NCBI GenBank assembly: GCA_021806225.1
Contig: JAJZXW010000039.1
Coordinates: forward strand, 1 to 64,000
Origin: Nitrospirota bacterium
Lineage (GTDB): Bacteria > Nitrospirota > Leptospirillia > Leptospirillales > Leptospirillaceae
Reading direction: 5' to 3'
Length of the DNA stretch: 64,000 nt
Shown here: piece after piece, positions 9,301 to 17,525 of the stretch
Numbering within the stretch: position 1 is the stretch's first letter
Layout: every line of letters starts with the position of its first letter
Position numbers and translations under genes: made by a program
Notes under the pieces: model-generated
The model's database searches: none
Told to the model about the DNA's origin: nothing
What the model saw: the letters and a program-made list of their open reading frames with translations, nothing else

Positions 9301-9405
9301 CCTTGAATAGGTCCTGAGATGCAATGGGGCTAAGGTAACATAATTGAGGAAAAGGGGAAAGCCTCCCGGGGCGAGAGAGAGACCGGCCGGGTGAAGGGCC
9401 TGTTG

Positions 9406-9725
9406 TCACTCTCCGCCCAGCCGCTCAAGCTGCTCGAGAACCCCCTGGCTCGCCTTGTCCATGACCTTGAGCGCAGCGAGGGCTTCCTCGAAGCGGTTTT
9501 CGAAGAACCGCGCCACCGCCTCCTGGCCGAAGCGGTGAATCTCCGCATGCGGACGCTCGAGATCCCTGAAGGCCGTTCGCTCCGAGAGCTTGCACCACTC
9601 TCCATCGTAGTACCATTTTCCCAGACGACAGCTCCGGTGGTTCGAAAAGGACTCCGCCTTCTTGTCGAAAAGAGCGAATCTGCAAAATTCTCCTGTTGGT
9701 TGTGTTCCCTGGAGCAGGCGATCAT
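9406..9725 (-). pseudogene. CZB (chemoreceptor zinc-binding) domain gene, frame disrupted or unusual start
   Basis: Reading the minus strand to TGA 9408-9406 gives a clear CZB domain: NHRSCRLGKWYYDGEW, then RPHAEIH (HxxxH) and a final helix ending LERLGGE. CZB domains bind zinc through a first-helix His, the Cys of CxLGxW and the HxxxH pair. The frame is open back to a TGA at 9831-9829 but has no ATG, GTG or TTG. A start ATG at 9725 lies in a neighbouring frame and encodes REHNQQENFADSLF, which would join the CZB frame by a -1 shift in a TTTT run near 9665. So this is a one-base-deleted gene, a programmed frameshift, a CTG start, or a sequencing error. It lies directly upstream of cheZ. Confidence 0.6.
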
Positions 9726-9796
9726 GGTGGTCAGCCGTCCATGGCCCCGCCCTTACTTTTCGGAAAGAAAAGCGATCTCTTGAGCGTCGATCCTGA

Positions 9797-10198
9797 TCAG
9801 AGCCTCCGGATCTCTCCCGGCCGGCAGGTCAGAAAGGAAAGGGCGTGGACCACGAGCCGGTACCGGTTGATGCCCGGCGAGAGGGTGACCGTTCCCCTGA
9901 CGGGGCACATGGTCGTGGGTGCGGTGCGGAGCCGGTAGTCCCCAGGCGGAAGGGTCGCCTCGAATCGTCCGTCGATCCGGGTCATCAATTCGATTTCCCG
10001 TCGGGAAGGGCCGGACAGGGGGCGCAGAAAAAGGGCCGCCTTCCCGATCGGTTTCCCGTTCCAGAGCATGCGTCCCTGGAAACGGGCCTTCGACCCTTCG
10101 GAGGAAGGGATGCCGGCATCGGGGTGGTGGCAGGCGGCGAGGAAGAGGGGGAGAGCCAGAATGATCGGGGTAAGGAGGCGGGCACGGGGACGCATCAT
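9797..10198 (-). CDS. Small lipoprotein with carboxypeptidase-regulatory-like fold
   Basis: A 133-residue exported lipoprotein. The N-terminus is basic and hydrophobic with a lipobox ending LAAC (Cys 23). The mature part resembles a carboxypeptidase-regulatory / peptidase-associated beta-sandwich: GRMLWNGKPIGKAALFL followed by RIDGRFEATLPPGDYRLR, the pattern by which this fold is recognised. Two further cysteines lie near residues 96 and 122. The gene overlaps the preceding DUF692/MNIO-like gene by 4 nt, so it is co-translated with it. Periplasmic or outer-membrane location is inferred from the lipobox. Confidence 0.7.
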   Translation of the reverse strand: MMRPRARLLTPIILALPLFLAACHHPDAGIPSSEGSKARFQGRMLWNGKPIGKAALFLRPLSGPSRREIELMTRIDGRFEATLPPGDYRLRTAPTTMCPVRGTVTLSPGINRYRLVVHALSFLTCRPGEIRRL

Positions 10199-11583
10199 AG
10201 AGGATCTCCATTATACTGGGTTTGGGCGTCCATAAGAAGTCGGACCTCTTTTTCAGCGGCCGCCCGGACGGGGTCGAAGGAAGGGCCCCTCTCTCGGGCA
10301 AGGGTCTCGATCCATTCGGAGATGCGAAGAAGCTTAATTTCGAGGAAGTCCATCGGTCTCAGGAGGCTTCTCGGATGGAGGTTGAAATAGGAAACGAAGG
10401 ATGAACGGGGGTCCACTCCTCTCTGTTCGAGAAGGGAGAGTGTTTCGGGAAGGATGGCCGGCATGGCCCCTCCAAAAGACCAGATCTCTTCAGCATAGAG
10501 ACAGCGGGCGTAGGGGGAATCCGGGGATCCCGCCATGGAGCGTCCCAAGGCGCGGTACCCGCCTCTCAGGCGCGACTCGGCTTCGGGGGTGAGGGGGACC
10601 GGCGGAGCCGGAGGAGACGGCGGAAGAGGTCTCCCTCCCGGCCGGGCCGTCCGGACGACGATTTCGTGGAAGCGGGAGAACTCACGGGCAATCGTGCAAA
10701 GCGCCTTGTTGTCGACCTCCAGGGCGACTCCGGCCAAAGACGGCAGGGCCAGGTCCCGCAGGACCGACTCGAGGCACTCGAACAGAAGATCCGGAACGGC
10801 TTCCGTATGGTCGTCGATCAGCGCTTGAAAAGGGGCCTGTAGGGGGGGCTTAGGGGCGGGAAGTGTCCGTGCGGCCAGTCCCCCCACATGAATCTCGACG
10901 ACCCGGTCCAGGGGAAAGGAGTTCCGCAGCCATTCCACAAGGGAGGAGGGGGTGGCGGAGCATCCCGCCACCGAGAGATAGGTGAGGCAGTGGCCGAGAT
11001 CGAGGCCGATTCCGAGAGGGGTTTCGCGGGTCAGGAGGTGGAAGAACTCACCGAGATCCAGGGGGCCGGGAGGGTGGGGTGGAAAGGGGGGCGTCTCGAC
11101 GAGAAGAAGGCGTCCCCCAAGGTTCTCCAGGAGATGGAGAGCTCCCCGCCGCGCCGCCAGGGCCCCTTCCAAGGTGAGGAGGGGAGGCGCGTAAAGCCCG
11201 AATGCGTATCCTTCCATCGTCTTCTGGGCACATTCGTGGATCATCCAGGGGGACTCCAGGGCCTCCATGTGACCTCTGGCCCTTTGGATCTCCTCCCGGT
11301 ACGCCGGATCGGACGGAAATTCGGCCTGCGTGTACCAGAGGCAGTCTCCGTGGTAGGCGAGGGGGATCTCCGCAGGGATTCTCCGTCGCGCCTCCGACAG
11401 ATCGGAGGTTCTTCCCCGGAACAACTCGAGATACTCAGGGGCAGGCCCGTCCGACAGAACCTCGAGAAGATCCTCGAAAGGGGGGGAGTAGAGGTCGGTG
11501 GACAGGCCGACCCTTGGGCGGGGGAAGAGGGCGCATTCGGAAGGGATCTCTGCAAAGTGGGGGGGAGGAAAAATGGGTCTCAA
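10195..11583 (-). CDS. DUF692 / MNIO-like metal enzyme with C-terminal extension
   Basis: A 462-residue protein. Residues 1-300 follow the TIM-barrel pattern of DUF692 (multinuclear non-heme iron-dependent oxidases, MNIO): VGLSTDLYSP, EYLELF, AYHGDCLW, WMIHE, the spacing from APPLLTLEGAL to LLLVETPPF, GIGLDLGHC, VVEIHVGG and IDDHTEAVPD. The His, Glu and Asp at these sites are the expected metal ligands. Known MNIO enzymes modify cysteines or other side chains of ribosomal peptides together with a partner protein. Residues about 325-462 are an extra domain I cannot assign. The start is TTG 11583 with a weak ribosome site. A xylose-isomerase-like barrel is the main alternative. Confidence 0.6.
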   Translation of the reverse strand: MRPIFPPPHFAEIPSECALFPRPRVGLSTDLYSPPFEDLLEVLSDGPAPEYLELFRGRTSDLSEARRRIPAEIPLAYHGDCLWYTQAEFPSDPAYREEIQRARGHMEALESPWMIHECAQKTMEGYAFGLYAPPLLTLEGALAARRGALHLLENLGGRLLLVETPPFPPHPPGPLDLGEFFHLLTRETPLGIGLDLGHCLTYLSVAGCSATPSSLVEWLRNSFPLDRVVEIHVGGLAARTLPAPKPPLQAPFQALIDDHTEAVPDLLFECLESVLRDLALPSLAGVALEVDNKALCTIAREFSRFHEIVVRTARPGGRPLPPSPPAPPVPLTPEAESRLRGGYRALGRSMAGSPDSPYARCLYAEEIWSFGGAMPAILPETLSLLEQRGVDPRSSFVSYFNLHPRSLLRPMDFLEIKLLRISEWIETLARERGPSFDPVRAAAEKEVRLLMDAQTQYNGDPL

Positions 11584-11646
11584 TCGGTCGGTTCCCGGTG
11601 TGGATCTGTCCCTGTCCTGTGTAGGCCGCGCGCAGGGGCCTGATTC

Positions 11647-11655
11647 AGTATAGCA
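11647..11655 (-). promoter_or_regulatory. Possible extended -10 promoter for the MNIO-like cluster
   Basis: On the minus strand TGCTATACT fits an extended -10 element about 65 nt upstream of the MNIO-like start. The -35 region is poor. It is divergent from the TetR promoter, so repressor binding nearby could touch both, although the mapped palindrome is about 70 nt away. Confidence 0.4.
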
Positions 11656-11692
11656 AAGTCATCGATACTGAAGAAAACGGAGGCGGCTTCCC

Positions 11693-11721
11693 TTGACGAC
11701 AGAAGGTGGCCTTCGTATACT
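11693..11721 (+). promoter_or_regulatory. Sigma-70-type promoter of the tetR-efflux operon
   Basis: TTGACG at 11693-11698, a 17-nt spacer, then TATACT at 11716-11721: close to consensus at both hexamers. It lies 41 nt before the TTG start of the TetR gene. Confidence 0.8.
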
Positions 11722-11727
11722 TCCATT

Positions 11728-11745
11728 ATTGATTGGTTAATCAAT
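11728..11745 (+). promoter_or_regulatory. Palindromic operator, probable TetR binding site
   Basis: ATTGATT-GGTT-AATCAAT: perfect 7-bp arms around a 4-nt spacer. It starts six bases after the -10 hexamer, over the transcription start. Size and position suit autorepression by the TetR protein encoded just downstream. Confidence 0.7.
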
Positions 11746-11761
11746 TAAGCAGGAGGGTCGG

Positions 11762-12454
11762 TTGGCCAAGGAGACGGGGATTCACCCCTCCGGGATTCGG
11801 GAGCAGGATGAGACGACGGACCGGTGCGTCCAGAGGAAGCGGGAAATTCTCGACGCGGCCCTCTCCTGCTTTTCCGACGAGGGTTACTTCCAGACCACCA
11901 ACCGGAAGATCGCCCGCAAGGCCGGCATAACCGAAGGGCTGATCTATCATTATTTCCCCAGCAAAAAAGCCCTGCTCCAGGAAATCATCCTGGAAAAATT
12001 CAGCCGGGATTCTTCACCGGCCCAGCAGTGCTATGCGCGCTGGGAGCCTGTCTTTGCCAAGACCCCTCCGGACAGCGGGAGCTTTCGGGAGTTTCTCCGG
12101 GATCTCGGGCGGGCGACCTTCGAAGGGCTGGAACGGCACCGTGACGTCCTCAGGATTCTCCTGAGCGAGTACCGTCTTCTCGATGACGGCGCCGAGCCCT
12201 TGTTCCCCCGGCTGGTCATGGAGCTCTCGACAAACCGTTTTTCGCGGATCCTCGAGCGATACCTCGAGGCGGCCGGGGCGGCGGACCGGAATCCGGCCAT
12301 GAAGGACGCATTCTTCCTGGGGCCGATCGTCTCCGTCTTCCTTTTTCAGGACCTTCTGCAGGGCCATCGGGTGAGGTCCCTGGACAGGGATCTTTTCCTC
12401 GGGACCCTGGTCGACCATTTCATGGCTGGAATCATCGGAATGCATCGGATCTGA
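11762..12454 (+). CDS. TetR-family transcriptional repressor
   Basis: A 230-residue TetR regulator. The N-terminal helix-turn-helix (about residues 25-70) reads KREILDAALSCF, then TTNRKIARKAGITEGLIYHYF and SKKALLQEI, the family signature. The C-terminal ligand domain is divergent, as usual. The TTG start at 11762 is supported by AGGAGGG four nt upstream. It heads an operon with a cytochrome, EmrA, EmrB and a TolC-family channel, and a palindrome sits at its own promoter, so it most likely represses the operon until an efflux substrate binds. Confidence 0.9.
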   Translation: MAKETGIHPSGIREQDETTDRCVQRKREILDAALSCFSDEGYFQTTNRKIARKAGITEGLIYHYFPSKKALLQEIILEKFSRDSSPAQQCYARWEPVFAKTPPDSGSFREFLRDLGRATFEGLERHRDVLRILLSEYRLLDDGAEPLFPRLVMELSTNRFSRILERYLEAAGAADRNPAMKDAFFLGPIVSVFLFQDLLQGHRVRSLDRDLFLGTLVDHFMAGIIGMHRI

Positions 12455-12491
12455 ACGCTAACCCAGACTTTTCAAGGATTGGACGACCAGG

Positions 12492-13091
12492 ATGAAGAGA
12501 ATGAGACAGGCATTGGTGGCGGTGATTCTTCTGCTGGCGGGAGGAGCCGGAGCCCTTCTCGAATCCGTTCACGCCCAGGCCGATTCGATACTGCACCGGT
12601 ACGTCGGAGTTGAAACCTGCGAGATTTGCCATTCCTCCCAGCGGATCGGCCGTCAGTTCTTCGTCTGGGCATCGAGCCCCCACGCCCGCGCCTATCGGGT
12701 TCTTTCATCCCCCGAGGCCCATGCGATCGCGGAAAAGCTTCATGTCGCCGATCCGACGAAGGATGGCCGCTGCCTGTCCTGCCATGTGACCGGCTACGGA
12801 AAACCTCTGCCGGAAATTCTTTCCACCTTCCGGATGACCGACGGCGTCCAGTGCGAATCTTGCCATGGGCCGGGGGAGGATTACGCCCATTTTTCGGTGA
12901 TGATCAGCCCCCGGAAATCGACCTTGGCCGGCCTGAACCTTCACCCTGACGAAGCGACCTGCAAGACCTGCCACAATCCTTCTTCCCCGACCTTCCGCGG
13001 CTTCGATTACCACCGGGCCCTCTCCGAGATCGCCCATCCCGTCCCGCCTCCCTACAAGAAGGAGACACTTGAAACGGGAGGGGAGCAATGA
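12492..13091 (+). CDS. Periplasmic tetraheme cytochrome c (c554-like)
   Basis: A 199-residue exported cytochrome. The signal peptide (about 1-28) is basic then hydrophobic, ending near VHAQA. Four CxxCH heme sites follow: CEICH, CLSCH, CESCH and CKTCH. Their spacing and the GVQCESCHGPG pattern resemble the cytochrome c554 family of multiheme electron carriers. It lies between the TetR gene and emrA and overlaps emrA by 4 nt (ATGA), so it is co-translated with an efflux pump, an unusual setting. A role in electron transfer in the periplasm is inferred; the partner is unknown. Confidence 0.85.
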   Translation: MKRMRQALVAVILLLAGGAGALLESVHAQADSILHRYVGVETCEICHSSQRIGRQFFVWASSPHARAYRVLSSPEAHAIAEKLHVADPTKDGRCLSCHVTGYGKPLPEILSTFRMTDGVQCESCHGPGEDYAHFSVMISPRKSTLAGLNLHPDEATCKTCHNPSSPTFRGFDYHRALSEIAHPVPPPYKKETLETGGEQ

Positions 13092-14047
13092 GCGAAACCC
13101 CCTCGCCGGGTCCACCGGTGCCGCTCTCCCGTAAACGGAAGGGGTTCATCATCGGCGGGGTCGGCCTTTTCGTCACCCTCGCCGTGATCCTGGTCTACCT
13201 TCGATACAACGCCTATTACGTGGAGACAGAAGATGCGATGGTCGACGGCAATATCGTGATCGTCTCCGCCAATACCCGGGGACGGGTCATGACCCTCCCC
13301 CTCAACATCGGGGATCCCGTCCACAAGGGGGACCTTCTGGCCCGGATCGACACCACCGGATTCTCCGCCCTCCAGACGATCGGTCAGCGGAATGTCTCGG
13401 CCTTCGGGGATCTCGCCCGCACCCGGGCGGAGGAGGTTTCTCTTGAGGTCAGGCTGGCCAATGCGAAACGGGATCTCGATCGGGGGGAGGCTCTCAGAAA
13501 AGGCGGGTTCATCACCGTCTCCGATCTCGACCATCTCCGGAGCGCCTATGATGATCTCAGAGCCCAGCTCGCGGAAATGAAAAAGCTCGAGTTCGTGAAC
13601 CGGACGGCATTGGAAACCACCGAATCCCACCCTCTGAACTATACGATCCACTCCCCCCTGGACGGCCAGGTGGCTGAACGCATCGCACAAGTCGGCCAGG
13701 TCGTCTCCCGCGGGCAGGCCGTGGTCTCGCTGGTCGACACGAAGGACACCTGGGTGACGGCCAAGGTCAAGGAGACGCGCATGGGCCATGTCCGGACCGG
13801 ACAGAAGGTGGACATCACGATCGACGCCTACCCGGGCCGGAGCTTTCACGGCCATGTCTACCAGATCCTCCCGACATCGGCGGCGGCCATCTCCCTTCTC
13901 CCCCCCGAAAACGCTTCTGGAACCTTCGTGAAGGTCACCCAGCGCGTTCCGGTCCGCATCACGATCGATGACGGGAAGGATGTGGTCCTGAGGCCGGGTC
14001 TCTCCACCGAAATCCGGATCCATATCAAGGAAGGATCCCCATGGTGA
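13088..14047 (+). CDS. emrA: EmrA/HlyD-type membrane fusion protein
   Basis: The periplasmic adaptor that links an inner-membrane MFS pump to an outer-membrane channel. One N-terminal membrane anchor (about residues 19-38) is followed by the beta-barrel/lipoyl halves: VETEDAMVDGNIVIVSANTRGRV, a coiled-coil hairpin near 105-170, then INSPLDG-type sequence IHSPLDGQVAERI with GQVV, matching EmrA. At 319 residues it is shorter than E. coli EmrA (390), with a shorter hairpin. The gene overlaps emrB by 7 nt. Confidence 0.9.
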   Translation: MSETPSPGPPVPLSRKRKGFIIGGVGLFVTLAVILVYLRYNAYYVETEDAMVDGNIVIVSANTRGRVMTLPLNIGDPVHKGDLLARIDTTGFSALQTIGQRNVSAFGDLARTRAEEVSLEVRLANAKRDLDRGEALRKGGFITVSDLDHLRSAYDDLRAQLAEMKKLEFVNRTALETTESHPLNYTIHSPLDGQVAERIAQVGQVVSRGQAVVSLVDTKDTWVTAKVKETRMGHVRTGQKVDITIDAYPGRSFHGHVYQILPTSAAAISLLPPENASGTFVKVTQRVPVRITIDDGKDVVLRPGLSTEIRIHIKEGSPW

Positions 14048-15630
14048 AGGGGGACGACGGGAGCCTGTTCGGAGAGTCCCCCCATTACCGCTGGTGGGCT
14101 CTGACGGTGGTGATGCTCTCGCTCTTCCTCCCGGTCCTCGACACGACGATCGTCAATGTGGCGCTTCCCTACATGATGGGAAGCCTCGACACCAACCAGG
14201 ATGAGGTTCGCTGGGTCATCACCGCCTATTCCATGGCCTTCGCCGTCGCCACTCTCGCCAGCGCCTGGACGCGCACGGTCTTCGGGATCAAGAATCTCTA
14301 TCTGGGCTCGATCTTCCTCTTTGTCCTCTCCTCGTTCTTCGCCGGCATCTCCCCCAACCTGAACGTGATGATCCTCTTCCGGATCCTCCAGGCGGTGGGA
14401 GGAGGGATCATGATGCCCCTCGGCTTTACCATCATCACCGAGGCCTTTCCCCCCGCCGAGCGTCCCAAGGCCTTTGGTTTTTTCGGGATCGTCGTCGTCC
14501 TGGCCCCCACGATCGGGCCGATCCTGGGGGGATGGCTGGTCGACAACCTCAACTGGAGGGACGTCTTCTTCATCAACGTTCCCTTTGGAATTCTGAGCTT
14601 TTTCTTTACCGTACTCGTCCTGAAAAAGGATCGGGAGCATATCCTCGTTCCCTTCGACTACGCGGGATTCATTTCTCTGGGGACGGCCCTCTCCTTCCTT
14701 CTCGTGGGTCTGACCGAGGGGGAGCGCTGGGGGTGGACCGCCTTCTTCGTCTACGAATGCTGGACCGTCGCCGCCATCGCCTTCTGGATCTACATCATGA
14801 CCGCCTTCGCCGTCCGCCATCCCCTGATCGACCTCTCCATCTTTCGCGATCTCGATTTCAGCCTCATCATGATCGCCAATTTTTTTCGGGCGGTCGGTCT
14901 CTTCGGACGGATGTTCCTGCTGCCCCTTTTCGTCCAGACCTTCAACGCCTTCACGGCCACGGACGCCGGCCTTGTCCTTCTTCCCTCCTCCCTCATGGCC
15001 GGGGTGGCCATGCCGATTCTGGGAAGCCTGTCGGCGAAGGGATCGGACACCTTCAAGCGGATCCTTCTTGTAAGCGGCTTCCTGATGCTGGCTTTTTCCC
15101 AGTTTCTTTTCGCCTTTCTCACGAATGTCCCGATAATGAGCCAGATCATCGTCGCCCAGCTGGTTTTCGGTCTCTCGATGGGAATGCTGAACGCTCTTCT
15201 CTCCTCCATTCCCCAGACCCTTGTGGAGCCCCGCCTCATCGGTCTCGCCTCCAGCCTCCAGAGCAACATGCTCCAGATCGGAGGGGCACTGGGGGTGGCC
15301 GTCCTGGGAAATTTCCTTGACCATCAGGAGGCTGACTACTATGCGCGCTACCAGTCGGATGTGACGCACCACTCCTATTTTTACCAGCGCGTGGCGGACT
15401 TCTTCACCCAGTCCGCCATGCACGGAAATATCGCCGATGTACCGGCCCGCGTCGGAGCCATGGTCACGAATTCCGCCATGGCCCAGGCGGCCATCTCCGG
15501 ATACAACGAAACATTCATCGCCGCCGGTCTGATGGCCCTTCTGGGGATTCCCATGATTCTCCTGATGAAAAGGCTGTCCCACCGGGGGGGCAAAGCGCAA
15601 CCTGATGCGGTTCATGGAGGAATCGAGTGA
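14041..15630 (+). CDS. emrB: EmrB/QacA-type MFS drug efflux transporter (DHA2)
   Basis: A 529-residue inner-membrane proton-driven exporter of the 14-helix DHA2 family. It has LDTTIVNVALPYM in the first helix (DHA2 motif D1), a motif C region with APTIGPILGGWL in helix 5, and WRDVFFINVPFG after it, all typical of EmrB. It sits between its adaptor gene and a TolC-family gene, so the three should form a tripartite pump through both membranes. Substrate unknown; hydrophobic toxicants are typical for the family. The stop overlaps the next start (GTGA). Confidence 0.93.
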   Translation: MVKGDDGSLFGESPHYRWWALTVVMLSLFLPVLDTTIVNVALPYMMGSLDTNQDEVRWVITAYSMAFAVATLASAWTRTVFGIKNLYLGSIFLFVLSSFFAGISPNLNVMILFRILQAVGGGIMMPLGFTIITEAFPPAERPKAFGFFGIVVVLAPTIGPILGGWLVDNLNWRDVFFINVPFGILSFFFTVLVLKKDREHILVPFDYAGFISLGTALSFLLVGLTEGERWGWTAFFVYECWTVAAIAFWIYIMTAFAVRHPLIDLSIFRDLDFSLIMIANFFRAVGLFGRMFLLPLFVQTFNAFTATDAGLVLLPSSLMAGVAMPILGSLSAKGSDTFKRILLVSGFLMLAFSQFLFAFLTNVPIMSQIIVAQLVFGLSMGMLNALLSSIPQTLVEPRLIGLASSLQSNMLQIGGALGVAVLGNFLDHQEADYYARYQSDVTHHSYFYQRVADFFTQSAMHGNIADVPARVGAMVTNSAMAQAAISGYNETFIAAGLMALLGIPMILLMKRLSHRGGKAQPDAVHGGIE

Positions 15631-16994
15631 GAGATCGAGGGATCATGCTGGCAATGGGCACTCTCTGGGCGATGGTGGTTTTCGCTCAGCCGGTCCTTGC
15701 GGAGGATTCGGGAGGAGCACCTCCCGAATCCTCGTCCCCGGAGTTGTCCGGACAGACCATTTCCTTCAGGGAGGCCGTATCGGAGGCGCTCCAGAGACGT
15801 CCATCGCTCAAGGCCTTTTCAGAACAGGTCAAGGCCTCTCGGGAACGGATCGGTGAGTCCAAATCCGGCTACTTTCCCAACCTCTCCGCATCCTATTCGG
15901 ATACGCTCGGAAACAGCCTCTTCGGATTCTTTCTGATTCCGGGATACCAGTACGCCAACTACAATCTCCTGACAGTCGGACTCACCCAAACCGTGCTGGA
16001 CTTCGGACGGGTCCATTCCCAGGTCCGCCAAAGCCGCCATCAGCTCAAGTCAGTGCAGGCCGAGAAACTTCGGACGGTCCAGGGGGTCATCCGGGATGTC
16101 GAGGTGGCCTATTTCAATCTTCTGAAGGCCCAGCACCGCCTTCTGTCGGCCCGGCAGAGCCTCGTTGATGCCGGTTCCCATCTCGACGAAGCACGTGCGA
16201 GGGTGGCGGCGGGGGTTGGGCTTCGTCTCGACGTCACCCAGGCCAAGGTCAACTATGAATCGGCCCGGCTCGACCTCATCCATGAGATGACCGGTCTCAG
16301 AAAAGCCCAGGTGGATCTTGGCCGGGCGATCGGATTCCGCCACCGGAAACCCTTCGTGGCCTCCGATCCGGCGGGGGAATCCGTCTCGTCCCGCGTTGAC
16401 CCGGAAGCGGATATCTCCAAATACCTTCCGACCCACCCCGACCTTCTGGCCGATGCCGAAACGGTCCAAAGCCGGAAGGCCAGCCTCGACGCCTCGAAGG
16501 ATCAGAACTATCCGACCATCACTGGCTCTGCCCAGTATTATCTGGCCCAGATTTCGATTTCCTTCTTCGGACTTCCGACCTCGCCATTTTCCACATTCAA
16601 TGTGGGAGGATTGCTGAATGTTCCGATCTTCGAGGGGGGCCTCGCCACCCATCAGATCCATGAAGCGCGGGCCAATCTGAGACAGTCGATGCACCTGAAG
16701 GAAGACGACGAAGTCCGTCTCATGGCGGGGATCCGCGATGCCGCCGAAGATGTTCGGGAGGCCCGGGAACGATTGCGCGAAACCCGGACCGCCCTGGACA
16801 ATGCCGAAGAAAATGACCGCCTGATCGAGGCGGCCTATCGCGTGGGAACGGCGCATTCGGTTGATGTCGTCGATGCCGAGACCGCGCTCAGGCGGGCCCG
16901 TGTCAATGTCGATTCGGCACGCTTCGACCTTCTTTCGGCTCTGGTCGCCTACCATTACGCCCTCGGAACACTGTCTCCGTCCGACACGCCCTGA
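15627..16994 (+). CDS. TolC-family outer-membrane efflux channel
   Basis: A 455-residue outer-membrane efflux protein. A signal peptide (about 1-25, ending VLAED) is followed by two OEP repeats: [19 protein letters not shown] starts the first, and the long helices ([38 protein letters not shown]) are characteristic of TolC barrels with a periplasmic tunnel. The start is GTG 15627, overlapping the emrB stop; the stop overlaps the rnhA start as TGATG. It completes the efflux system of the operon. Confidence 0.92.
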   Translation: MRDRGIMLAMGTLWAMVVFAQPVLAEDSGGAPPESSSPELSGQTISFREAVSEALQRRPSLKAFSEQVKASRERIGESKSGYFPNLSASYSDTLGNSLFGFFLIPGYQYANYNLLTVGLTQTVLDFGRVHSQVRQSRHQLKSVQAEKLRTVQGVIRDVEVAYFNLLKAQHRLLSARQSLVDAGSHLDEARARVAAGVGLRLDVTQAKVNYESARLDLIHEMTGLRKAQVDLGRAIGFRHRKPFVASDPAGESVSSRVDPEADISKYLPTHPDLLADAETVQSRKASLDASKDQNYPTITGSAQYYLAQISISFFGLPTSPFSTFNVGGLLNVPIFEGGLATHQIHEARANLRQSMHLKEDDEVRLMAGIRDAAEDVREARERLRETRTALDNAEENDRLIEAAYRVGTAHSVDVVDAETALRRARVNVDSARFDLLSALVAYHYALGTLSPSDTP

Positions 16995-17431
16995 TGGACG
17001 TGGTGGATCTCTATACGGACGGCGCCTGTTCCGGCAATCCTGGTCCCGGGGGATGGGGGGCCCTTCTCTCCTGCCGAGGGACGGAGCGCGAACTGTCGGG
17101 AGGAGAGCCCGCCACCACCAACAACCGCATGGAGCTGATGGCGGTCATTTCGGGGCTTTCTACCCTGAAGAAGCCTTGCCGGGTCACTGTCCATACCGAC
17201 AGCCAATATGTCCGGAACGGGATGACCACCTGGATCAAAGGCTGGAAGAAAAACGGCTTCCGCACCGCTTCCGGTGCCCCCGTCAAGAACGAGGATCTCT
17301 GGAGGGAACTCGACCGGCTGTCGCAGATCCATGAGGTTGTCTGGAAGTGGGTCCGCGGCCACGACGGCCATGTGGAGAACGAGCGGGTGGACGCACTGGC
17401 AAGAGGGGCGATTCCCGGGAGGGGACGGTAG
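16994..17431 (+). CDS. rnhA: Ribonuclease HI
   Basis: A 145-residue RNase HI that cuts the RNA strand of RNA-DNA hybrids in the cytosol. The four acidic catalytic residues are in place: [31 protein letters not shown] and ERVDALA, and a basic [10 protein letters not shown] substrate-handling loop is present. It is the last gene of the efflux operon by overlap (TGATG), most likely a housekeeping passenger. A strong terminator follows 58 nt later. Confidence 0.95.
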   Translation: MDVVDLYTDGACSGNPGPGGWGALLSCRGTERELSGGEPATTNNRMELMAVISGLSTLKKPCRVTVHTDSQYVRNGMTTWIKGWKKNGFRTASGAPVKNEDLWRELDRLSQIHEVVWKWVRGHDGHVENERVDALARGAIPGRGR

Positions 17432-17489
17432 GTCCGTTGTTCGCGGGGGACGGATAAAAGAGAATGTGAAGAAAAAAGATGCAGAAATC

Positions 17490-17525
17490 AAAAAAGGCCG
17501 GAGTCTTTCGACTCCGGCCTTTTTT
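17490..17525. terminator. Bidirectional rho-independent terminator
   Basis: A 15-bp perfect stem (A-run, GGCCGGAGT / ACTCCGGCC, T-run) with a CTTTCG loop. Because the stem includes A and T tracts on both sides it should end both the plus-strand efflux-rnhA operon and the minus-strand His-rich gene whose stop lies one base beyond the T-run. Confidence 0.92.

Noticed and set aside
9330-9725. 131-codon minus frame from ATG 9725 as a complete gene
   Set aside because: Only its first 20 or so codons look protein-like; the rest is Arg/Ser-rich and out of frame with the CZB motifs, so it is treated as the 5' part of a disrupted CZB gene.
11762-12454. TetR gene as part of a mobile island
   Set aside because: No integrase, direct repeats, tRNA or obvious composition change was seen at the operon edges.
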